This document shows positions 1 to 5,480 of a stretch of DNA of 8,611 nucleotides, one piece after another. The position numbers were made by a program, and so were the translations under genes. Every line of letters starts with the position of its first letter. The stretch's first letter is position 1. The notes under the pieces were generated by a model that was given only the letters and a program-made list of their open reading frames with translations, had not been told where the DNA came from and made no database searches. This DNA comes from Alphaproteobacteria bacterium (GTDB taxonomy: Bacteria; Pseudomonadota; Alphaproteobacteria; Puniceispirillales; Puniceispirillaceae), in assembly GCA_011526395.1 (NCBI GenBank), contig WTHW01000092.1, positions 1 through 8,611 on the forward strand, read 5' to 3'.

Positions 1-7
1 AAGGAGG
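1..7 (+). promoter_or_regulatory. Shine-Dalgarno site of rpmA
   Basis: AAGGAGG is a full match to the anti-Shine-Dalgarno end of 16S rRNA and lies 7 bases before the ATG at 15. It is the strongest ribosome binding site in the window, as expected for a highly expressed ribosomal protein, and it fixes the rpmA start. Confidence 0.9.
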
Positions 8-14
8 CGAACCT

Positions 15-284
15 ATGGCACATAAAAAAGCAGGTGGTAGTTCCAGAAACGGTCGCGACTCCGCAGGTCGCCGTCTTGGTGTAAAGAAATTCGGTGGTGA
101 AAGCGTTATCCCTGGTAACATCATCATCCGCCAGCGTGGCACAAAATATAACCCGGGCGAGAATATCGGCATGGGCAAGGACCATACCCTTTTCGCATTG
201 GTCGAAGGCAAGGTCGCTTTCAAGCAGAAATCAGGTGGCAAAATGTTCGTGAATGTTGTGCCAACAGCAGAGGCTGCTGAATAA
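15..284 (+). CDS. rpmA: 50S ribosomal protein L27 (bL27)
   Basis: This is a structural protein of the large ribosomal subunit. In the family the flexible N-terminus reaches toward the peptidyl-transferase centre and contacts tRNA. The 89-residue product has the usual bacterial length. It begins with the family signature AHKKAGGSSRNGRDS and contains the conserved core QRGTKYNPG (about residues 40-48) and GMGKDHTLFAL (about 52-62). The N-terminus starts directly at AHKKAGG, so the cleaved extension found in Firmicutes L27 is absent. The start is fixed by the full Shine-Dalgarno sequence at 1-7. Codons lean toward C-ending forms for Ile, Asn and Lys/Phe contexts more than in the genes downstream, a common sign of high expression. 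rplU is probably just upstream, outside the window (inferred from the usual rplU-rpmA pairing). An intrinsic terminator follows 27 bases after the stop. Confidence 0.97.
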   Translation: MAHKKAGGSSRNGRDSAGRRLGVKKFGGESVIPGNIIIRQRGTKYNPGENIGMGKDHTLFALVEGKVAFKQKSGGKMFVNVVPTAEAAE

Positions 285-311
285 AAAGCGATAGCTTACT
301 TTAGAAATTTG

Positions 312-350
312 AAAAGGGAATGACTTACCATTTAAGTTATTCCCTTTTTT
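312..350 (+). terminator. Rho-independent terminator after rpmA
   Basis: A 15-bp stem pairs 312-326 with 334-348 and has one G-U wobble (G322 with T338) and no bulge. The loop is the 7 bases ACCATTT. The 3' arm runs into a T-tract at 345-350, and the A-run at 312-315 pairs with the first Ts. This is a textbook intrinsic terminator placed 27 bases after the rpmA stop. It should separate the ribosomal-protein transcript from obgE and the genes after it. Confidence 0.92.
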
Positions 351-355
351 GCTTT

Positions 356-389
356 TTGGTGATGGCTTATTATCAATTTGTAATAAGTC
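356..389 (+). promoter_or_regulatory. Candidate obgE promoter with overlapping inverted repeat
   Basis: TTGGTG (356-361) and TGTAAT (379-384) are separated by 17 bases and resemble -35 and -10 boxes; the -10 matches TATAAT at five of six positions, the -35 only at its TTG. A start of transcription near 391 would leave a leader of about 15 bases before the obgE ATG at 406. The same DNA carries an inverted repeat, 364-372 against 381-389 (nine pairs, one of them G-U), with an 8-base centre, and its right arm covers most of the -10 box. A promoter is needed here because a strong terminator lies immediately upstream. The box assignment is by eye only. Confidence 0.4.
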
Positions 390-405
390 AGAGATAGATA
401 ACATT

Positions 406-1446
406 ATGAAATTTCTTGATCAGGCAAAAATCTTTGTACGCTCTGGTAATGGTGGCCCTGGCTCTGTTAGCTTCAGACGTGAAGCACATGTGCCTTTTGG
501 TGGCCCTGATGGCGGTGATGGCGGCAGAGGCGGCAATGTGGTGGCACGTTGTGTTGGCGGGCTGAACACTCTGATTGATTATCGTTACCAGCAACATTTC
601 AAAGCCCCATCAGGACGCCCCGGCGCTGGCCAAAATAGAGCTGGCCTATCTGGCGAAGATATCGAAATGCGCCTGCCTGTTGGCACGCAAATTTTGGCAG
701 AAGATGGGCAGACAATATTGGCTGACCTGACCAAAGAGGGACAAGAATTTATCCTTGCCCAAGGGGGTATGGGCGGTAAAGGAAATGCCTTTTTCAAATC
801 AAGCACCAACAGAGCGCCGCGTAAATCACAACCTGGTATTAAGGGTGTTGAATTTTGGGTCTGGTTGCGATTAAAGCTGATTGCAGATGCCGGTCTGCTT
901 GGCATGCCAAATGCGGGCAAATCGACATTTTTATCAGCTGTATCAGCCGCGCGTCCCAAAATCGCAGATTATCCTTTTACCACCTTGCACCCTAATTTGG
1001 GTGTGGTCGCCATTGATGGTCATGAATTTGTCATGGCAGATATTCCCGGCCTTATTAGAGGCGCATCACAAGGCGCTGGTATCGGTCATCGTTTTCTTGG
1101 TCATGTTGAGCGGTGCCGTGTGTTGTTGCATTTAATTGATTCAACCGCAAATGATCCCATTGAGGCCTATCATACCATTCGTGATGAATTGGCAGCCTAT
1201 GATGAAAATGGATTGGCGCAAAAAACAGAAGTGATTGCCTTGTCAAAATCTGATTCAGCGCCGGCTGATTATTTGGAAGATTTAAAACAAGCGCTGATGG
1301 CAGAAGGGGCAAAACATGTTTTGACCATGTCATCTGTCACAGGTGATGGTGTAAAGAGTGTGTTACGCGCCCTTTATGATGTGATAACAAAAGATATCGC
1401 AGAGGAATTGGCAAAGGATAAAGATGACGAACCTTGGTCACCATAA
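406..1446 (+). CDS. obgE: Obg family GTPase (50S assembly)
   Basis: Obg/CgtA is an essential GTPase that binds the large ribosomal subunit, acts in its late assembly and is linked to stringent-response control. The product has 346 residues. The glycine-rich Obg fold occupies about residues 1-158 (for example GGPDGGDGGRGGNV), and the G domain about 160-335. G1 is GMPNAGKST (166-174), the G2 region is YPFTTL (189-194), G3 is DIPG (212-215), G4 is SKSD (280-283) and G5 is SSVTGDG (309-315). The C-terminal OCT domain of Bacillus-type Obg is absent, as is usual in Proteobacteria. Two oddities: G4 has Ser in place of the Asn of NKxD, and the segment after G3 reads LIRGASQGAG where LIEGAxEGAG is usual. 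The ATG at 406 is chosen because the protein then begins MKFLDQAKI, the normal Obg N-terminus; a longer reading from a TTG at 349 would begin inside the terminator T-tract. No strong Shine-Dalgarno is visible. Its 3' end overlaps proB by 23 bases. Confidence 0.96.
   Translation: MKFLDQAKIFVRSGNGGPGSVSFRREAHVPFGGPDGGDGGRGGNVVARCVGGLNTLIDYRYQQHFKAPSGRPGAGQNRAGLSGEDIEMRLPVGTQILAEDGQTILADLTKEGQEFILAQGGMGGKGNAFFKSSTNRAPRKSQPGIKGVEFWVWLRLKLIADAGLLGMPNAGKSTFLSAVSAARPKIADYPFTTLHPNLGVVAIDGHEFVMADIPGLIRGASQGAGIGHRFLGHVERCRVLLHLIDSTANDPIEAYHTIRDELAAYDENGLAQKTEVIALSKSDSAPADYLEDLKQALMAEGAKHVLTMSSVTGDGVKSVLRALYDVITKDIAEELAKDKDDEPWSP
1414..1418 (+). promoter_or_regulatory. Shine-Dalgarno site of proB, inside obgE
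   Basis: AAGGA lies 5 bases before the proB ATG at 1424 and inside the last codons of obgE. It supports the overlapping start. Ribosomes finishing obgE would pass over this site, which would allow translational coupling (inference). Confidence 0.65.
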
Positions 1447-2575
1447 AGAGCAATCAGCATCAGCCCTGATAGAGGGTGCTGAGAAGATTGTGATTAAAAT
1501 TGGGTCTGCGTTGTTATTTAATCCAGAGGAAAATGGCTTGCAGACAAGCTGGCTGGAAGGGCTGGTAAGTGACGTGGCGCGCCTTCATCGCGGCGGCAAA
1601 CAGGTGATTATTGTCTCGTCAGGCGCGATTGCCCTTGGCAGAGATGAGATGAAGCTTGCCAAAGGGCGCATCAGGTTAGATGAAAAACAAGCCGCCGCCG
1701 CAACAGGTCAAATTATCTTGGCGCAAGCATGGAATGATGCGTTCAAGGCGCATGAGATTACCACAGCGCAAATCTTGCTTGCCCCTGAAGATACAGAGAC
1801 AAGACGAAAACATTTAAATGCGCGCTCAACCATGCAGACCTTGTTGAATTATGGCTGTGTGCCTGTGGTAAATGAGAATGATACCATCACCACATATGAG
1901 ATACGATTTGGTGATAATGACAGGCTTGCCGCGCGTGTGGCGGCGATGATGTCTGCTGATTTGCTGGTGTTATTATCTGATATTGATGGGCTTTATGATA
2001 AAAATCCGAGCCGCCATGATGATGCCAATCATATCCCTGTCATAGAGAGCATTACAGATGAGATTATGGCAATGGGTGAGAGCGCGAATGCTGAATTTGC
2101 CTCTGGCGGGATGGCAACAAAGCTTGCCGCCGCGCAAATTGCCACTCAGTCAGGTGTTGCCATGTTGATTTGTGATGGTAGTGCTGTTGCCCCTTTATCT
2201 GCCCTATCAGATGGGGCAAAGGCAAGTATGTTCACTGCGAAAATGGCACCATCTACAGCGCGCAAAAATTGGATTGCAGGCGCGCTTGATTGTGCTGGCA
2301 CCATTACCATTGATGACGGCGCCTCTACGGCGCTTGGCAAGGGGCGCTCGTTATTGCCTGCTGGTGTAACAAAGATCACAGGCACATTTGAGCGTGGTGA
2401 TGTGATTGAGATTTGCAATGCAAAAGGCCAGCTATTAGCGCGCGGATTATCTGGATATTCAGCCGCAGAAGCTCAAATGCTGATGGGTCAAAAAAGTGCG
2501 AATTTTGAAGCCATTATCGGCTATGATGGCAGAGCTGAGCTTGTGCATGCAGATGATCTGGTGCTGATCACGTAA
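1424..2575 (+). CDS. proB: Glutamate 5-kinase
   Basis: ProB phosphorylates L-glutamate with ATP to L-glutamyl 5-phosphate, the first and usually proline-inhibited step of proline synthesis, in the cytoplasm. The 383-residue protein has an amino-acid-kinase domain (about 20-265) followed by a PUA domain (about 285-375), as in the E. coli enzyme of 367 residues. Visible motifs are IKIGSALL (24-31), VSSGAIALGR (64-73), LNARSTM, VNENDTITTYEIRFGDND (149-166) and ASGGMATKLAAA; these line up with the ATP- and glutamate-binding segments of E. coli ProB. The ATG at 1424 overlaps the end of obgE by 23 bases and has AAGGA 5 bases upstream. No other in-frame ATG or GTG occurs before the kinase core except a GTG within the first strand (codon 23), so the overlap is well supported. 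proA follows 23 bases after the stop, placing consecutive pathway enzymes together. Confidence 0.96.
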   Translation: MTNLGHHKEQSASALIEGAEKIVIKIGSALLFNPEENGLQTSWLEGLVSDVARLHRGGKQVIIVSSGAIALGRDEMKLAKGRIRLDEKQAAAATGQIILAQAWNDAFKAHEITTAQILLAPEDTETRRKHLNARSTMQTLLNYGCVPVVNENDTITTYEIRFGDNDRLAARVAAMMSADLLVLLSDIDGLYDKNPSRHDDANHIPVIESITDEIMAMGESANAEFASGGMATKLAAAQIATQSGVAMLICDGSAVAPLSALSDGAKASMFTAKMAPSTARKNWIAGALDCAGTITIDDGASTALGKGRSLLPAGVTKITGTFERGDVIEICNAKGQLLARGLSGYSAAEAQMLMGQKSANFEAIIGYDGRAELVHADDLVLIT

Positions 2576-2598
2576 AAGATAAAAAGGATAGCGACATT

Positions 2599-3867
2599 AT
2601 GGAACAGGATAATTTGCAAGCCTATATCACAGAGATGGCAAAAGCAGCATCACGCGCACAGCGCCAAATTGGCAGAGCGTCCAATGATGTGCGCAATCAA
2701 GCATTGCGTCATGCGGCGCTTGTTATCAGAGATACGTGCGAAGCGATTTTAGAAGCGAATCAGAAAGATGTGCGCGCTGGCAAAGAGCGCGGCCTGTCAG
2801 ATGCCATGATAGACCGTCTGACATTGGATGAGGGGCGCCTTGAGGGGATTGCATCAGGGCTGGACTCAATCGCTGACCTGCCAGATCCGTTGGGTGTTGA
2901 TTTGGCGACATGGGATAGACCAAATGGATTGCAAATTGCACGCCGATCAACAGCCTTGGGTGTGATTGGTATCATTTATGAAGCGCGCCCAAATGTAACT
3001 GTGGATGCTGGCGGGCTTTGTATTAAATCAGGCAATGCGGCGATTTTGCGTGGTGGCTCTGATTCGGTGCATAGCTCCAGGCTTTTGGCTGAGGCAATGC
3101 GCGCTGGGCTAGCTCATGCCGGGCTTGATGCGAATGGGGTTCAGCTGGTGAACACAACTGATAGGCAAGCTGTGGGTGCGATGCTGACAGCTGTGGGGCA
3201 CATTGATGTGATTGTGCCACGCGGCGGAAAATCACTGGTTGGGCGTGTGCAAAATGAAGCGCGCGTGCCTGTCTTTGCGCATCTTGAAGGGATCTGCCAT
3301 AGCTATGTGGCGCAAGGCGCTGATAAGCAACAAGCGATTGATATTCTGGTAAATGCCAAAATGAGACGCACTGGTATTTGTGGTGCGACAGAGACGATAT
3401 TGATTGATGAAGCGATTGCGCCTTTGATGTTGGGTGATATTGCCTCTGCCCTGCAAGCAGAAGGATGTGAGGTCAGAGGGTGTGAGACAAGCCGCTCTCT
3501 TGTGCCATCTATCGTGCCTGCGAGCGAGGAAGATTGGTCAACAGAATATCTTGATGCCATCGTATCGGTGAAAATCGTGAAAGACGTATCAGAGGCGATT
3601 GCACATATTCAACAATATAGCTCTGGTCATACAGAGGCTGTGATTACCACTGATCAAAATGTGATTGACGCCTTTGTGGCAGAGATTGATTCTGCGATTT
3701 TGATGATTAATGCATCAACACAATTTGCAGATGGTGGTGAATTTGGCATGGGTGCTGAGATTGGCATTGCCACTGGCAAATTACATGCAAGAGGCCCTGT
3801 GGGGGCAGCACAGCTAACAAGCTTTAAATATGTGGTAACAGGTGATGGCCAAACACGCCCAAAATAG
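2599..3867 (+). CDS. proA: Gamma-glutamyl phosphate reductase
   Basis: ProA reduces L-glutamyl 5-phosphate with NADPH to L-glutamate 5-semialdehyde, which cyclises to pyrroline-5-carboxylate. It is the second step of proline synthesis and is thought to channel the labile phosphate from ProB. The 422-residue product matches the family (417 in E. coli). It has the aldehyde-dehydrogenase-like fold, with YEARPNVTVDAGGLC from residue 127, KSGNAAILRGG after it, and the catalytic cysteine C261 in RRTGICGATET. Further family landmarks are VPRGGKSLV, HLEGICH, SSGHTEAV and the closing segments GGEFGMGAEIGI and ARGPVGAAQLTSFKY. The ATG at 2599 has AAGGA at 2584-2588, 10 bases upstream. The last 23 bases overlap nadD. 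proC, the third proline gene, is not in the window. Confidence 0.97.
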   Translation: MEQDNLQAYITEMAKAASRAQRQIGRASNDVRNQALRHAALVIRDTCEAILEANQKDVRAGKERGLSDAMIDRLTLDEGRLEGIASGLDSIADLPDPLGVDLATWDRPNGLQIARRSTALGVIGIIYEARPNVTVDAGGLCIKSGNAAILRGGSDSVHSSRLLAEAMRAGLAHAGLDANGVQLVNTTDRQAVGAMLTAVGHIDVIVPRGGKSLVGRVQNEARVPVFAHLEGICHSYVAQGADKQQAIDILVNAKMRRTGICGATETILIDEAIAPLMLGDIASALQAEGCEVRGCETSRSLVPSIVPASEEDWSTEYLDAIVSVKIVKDVSEAIAHIQQYSSGHTEAVITTDQNVIDAFVAEIDSAILMINASTQFADGGEFGMGAEIGIATGKLHARGPVGAAQLTSFKYVVTGDGQTRPK

Positions 3868-4459
3868 GCATAACCAGCCGCGCGTTTTCCATTATGGGCA
3901 TCGGCGCAAAATTGGCTTGCTTGGTGGGTCCTTTAACCCGGCGCATGAGGGGCACATCGCCCTGTCTGATAAGGTCAGACGCGCTATCAAATGTGATGAG
4001 ATCTGGTGGCTGGTCAGCCCGCAAAACCCGCTGAAATCAAGTGATGATATGGCTGATTTTGAAAGACGGCTGTCCTACGCAAGAGCGCTGGTCGCGGATA
4101 AGCCTTTTATGAAGGTGATTCGCCTAGAGCAAGATATCGGCACGAGATTTAGTTATGATAGCGTGCGCTATATCAAATCACGGGCGCCGCGCGCGCAGTT
4201 TTACTGGCTGATTGGGACTGATAATCTATGCCAATTACCGCACTGGCATAAGGCAAAAGCCTTCACCCGGCTGGTGCCTTTTATCGCTGTGCGCCGCAAG
4301 GATAGCTTTTATCAGGCAGTTGCTTCAAAAGGGCGGGCGCAATTTCGCTGTCACAGCCGCGTCAAACAAACCCCTTATTTGCGGATATTATCTGATTTTC
4401 ATGCCCCGCAATCAGCCACTAGCCTGCGTAAGAATGGATTTTGGCAATCGCATAGATAA
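3845..4459 (+). CDS. nadD: Nicotinate-nucleotide adenylyltransferase
   Basis: NadD joins nicotinate mononucleotide and ATP to nicotinate adenine dinucleotide, the late step of NAD synthesis. The 204-residue product has the nucleotidyltransferase signature IGLLGGSFNPAHEGH (23-37), with the GxFxPxHxGH pattern, then WWLVSPQNPLK, GTDNL (124-128) and PHWHKA. The C-terminal motif is SATSLR (190-195), corresponding to the ISSTxIR phosphate-binding segment. Length is close to E. coli NadD (213). An in-frame TAA at 3836-3838 stands just before the start, so only GTG 3842 or ATG 3845 can begin the protein; I take the ATG. It therefore must overlap the proA end (stop at 3865-3867) by 23 or 26 bases. No clear Shine-Dalgarno is present, so translation may depend on proA ribosomes (inference). 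The N-terminal 20 residues before the first strand are an extension of no known role. Confidence 0.93.
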   Translation: MAKHAQNRHNQPRVFHYGHRRKIGLLGGSFNPAHEGHIALSDKVRRAIKCDEIWWLVSPQNPLKSSDDMADFERRLSYARALVADKPFMKVIRLEQDIGTRFSYDSVRYIKSRAPRAQFYWLIGTDNLCQLPHWHKAKAFTRLVPFIAVRRKDSFYQAVASKGRAQFRCHSRVKQTPYLRILSDFHAPQSATSLRKNGFWQSHR

Positions 4460-4552
4460 TGCGGCAATTCGCCCAGCTAGCATTGAATCATTGCCAGAAG
4501 CGCTGTTTTTCGGTAGTTTAGAGGTATCATTGCTAAGTGATATATCACAATC

Positions 4553-4558
4553 AAGGAG
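4553..4558 (+). promoter_or_regulatory. Shine-Dalgarno site near the rsfS start
   Basis: AAGGAG is a strong match to the anti-Shine-Dalgarno. It lies only 1 base before the in-frame GTG at 4560 but 7 bases, the ideal distance, before an in-frame ATT at 4566. It marks the translation start region of rsfS while leaving the exact start codon open. Confidence 0.6.
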
Positions 4559-4559
4559 A

Positions 4560-4946
4560 GTGACAATTAGCACGAATAAGAAGCAGCCTAGCGCCAATGA
4601 GATCAGAGATCTTGTGCTGCAGTCTTTAGATGACGATAAAGGCCTAGATATCACCCAAATCCCGCTTGAGGGAAAATCATCAATAGCTGATTATATGATC
4701 ATCGCCAGCGGCTCGTCTGGACGACAGATTGCGGCTATGTGCGACCATTTGGAAGAAAAGCTGAAGAAAGCTGGTGCTGAGATTTTTGGACGCGAAGGCA
4801 AGAATCAAGGTGATTGGATTGTTATTGATGCGCTAGATGTCGTTGTGCATCTGTTCAGACCAGAAGTGCGCGAGTTCTATAGCCTTGAGAAAATGTGGTC
4901 AAAAGATGCCGCTGATGAGGTGGTGATGGTGGGCGCTGAAGCCTAG
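4560..4946 (+). CDS. rsfS: Ribosomal silencing factor RsfS
   Basis: RsfS (Iojap/DUF143 family) binds protein L14 on the large subunit and blocks joining of the subunits, lowering translation in stationary phase or starvation. With the GTG at 4560 the product has 128 residues. The family core begins at about residue 14 (EIRDLVLQSLDDDKG) and continues with GKSSIADYMIIASG, SSGRQI, EGKNQGDWIVIDALDVVVH and the C-terminal REFYSLEKMWS, all close to E. coli RsfS. The start is uncertain. GTG 4560 is 1 base from a strong AAGGAG; ATT 4566 is at ideal distance but is a rare start codon; TTG 4530 has GAGG 5 bases upstream and would add 10 residues. The frame stays open upstream to 4212, but that part lies inside nadD in another frame and shows no RsfS similarity. 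The gap after nadD is about 100 bases, the longest in the nine-gene run. It shows no terminator and only a weak promoter-like pair. Confidence 0.9.
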   Translation: MTISTNKKQPSANEIRDLVLQSLDDDKGLDITQIPLEGKSSIADYMIIASGSSGRQIAAMCDHLEEKLKKAGAEIFGREGKNQGDWIVIDALDVVVHLFRPEVREFYSLEKMWSKDAADEVVMVGAEA

Positions 4947-4983
4947 CTCGAAAAACGAAAAATAGCTGGTGATGGCGGCATAA

Positions 4984-5451
4984 ATGCAACTTCACATCCT
5001 CGCCATCGGGCGCATGAAAAAAAGCCCTGAAGCGGCTATGGTGACAGATTACCTGAAGCGTTTGCCGAAAGGCTCTCAGATTTTTGAATGCGAATCACGT
5101 CTTCCCTATGGGACAGCCCGCCAATCAGATGAATCGCAAAAGCTGTTGAGCCTTTATGAGGCAAAAAAACCCAAATCTAGCAAATTGATCCTCGCTGATC
5201 CCAATGGTCAAAATCTGTCATCTCCGGCACTGGCAGAGATGATTTCAAGCTGGCGTGATCATGGGTGCGGGGCCGCGTTTTTTGCCATTGGCGGGGCAGA
5301 TGGTCATAGCGCAGCATTACATGAAAAAGCTGATAAGGTGATATCTTTTGGTGCGGCGACATGGCCGCATATGCTGTTTCGCGTGATGCTGGCAGAACAG
5401 CTATATCGAGCAGAGACAATCATTGCCAATCACCCCTATCACAAGGTGTGA
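4984..5451 (+). CDS. rlmH: 23S rRNA (pseudouridine1915-N3)-methyltransferase RlmH
   Basis: RlmH uses S-adenosylmethionine to methylate N3 of pseudouridine 1915 in helix 69 of 23S rRNA. It is known to act on assembled 70S ribosomes. The 155-residue product has exactly the length of the E. coli enzyme. It is a single-domain SPOUT (knotted) methyltransferase. Visible landmarks are the N-terminal strand MQLHILAIGRMK, YLKRLPK, LADPNGQ, the SAM-binding IGGADG (102-107), LAEQLYRA and the diagnostic C-terminus NHPYHKV (149-155). The ATG at 4984 follows a TAA by zero bases (TAAATG), and only a weak purine stretch (GGCGG) lies upstream. The gene sits 37 bases after rsfS, a common pairing in bacteria, and 29 bases before gpmI. 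Confidence 0.96.
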   Translation: MQLHILAIGRMKKSPEAAMVTDYLKRLPKGSQIFECESRLPYGTARQSDESQKLLSLYEAKKPKSSKLILADPNGQNLSSPALAEMISSWRDHGCGAAFFAIGGADGHSAALHEKADKVISFGAATWPHMLFRVMLAEQLYRAETIIANHPYHKV

Positions 5452-5480
5452 TATTGGATGAAAGTAGGTAGGTAGAGATT

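Noticed and set aside
349..405. N-terminal extension of Obg from a TTG at 349
   Set aside because: The start would fall in the T-tract of the rpmA terminator, the added 19 residues do not resemble Obg, and ATG 406 gives the standard MKFLDQAKI beginning.
490..540. GGTGGC/GATGGC repeats in obgE as a DNA repeat
   Set aside because: They encode the conserved glycine-rich loops of the Obg fold and are explained by protein sequence.
585..959. Antisense open frame of 124 codons opposite obgE, and other minus-strand frames across the window
   Set aside because: Each lies opposite a well-supported conserved gene, has no recognisable domain and no credible ribosome binding site; they are by-products of the coding strand.
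4491..4519. Promoter-like TTGCCA / TAGTTT pair with a 17-base spacer before rsfS
   Set aside because: The -10 box matches at only three of six positions, and such pairs are expected by chance in AT-rich spacers.
4212..4559. Long upstream extension of rsfS giving a 244-residue protein
   Set aside because: Most of it overlaps nadD in another frame, has no RsfS similarity, and the family core starts after 4590.
5465..5475. AGGT direct repeat before gpmI as a regulatory element
   Set aside because: Only two to three 4-base units; too short to separate from chance, and probably just a weak ribosome binding region.
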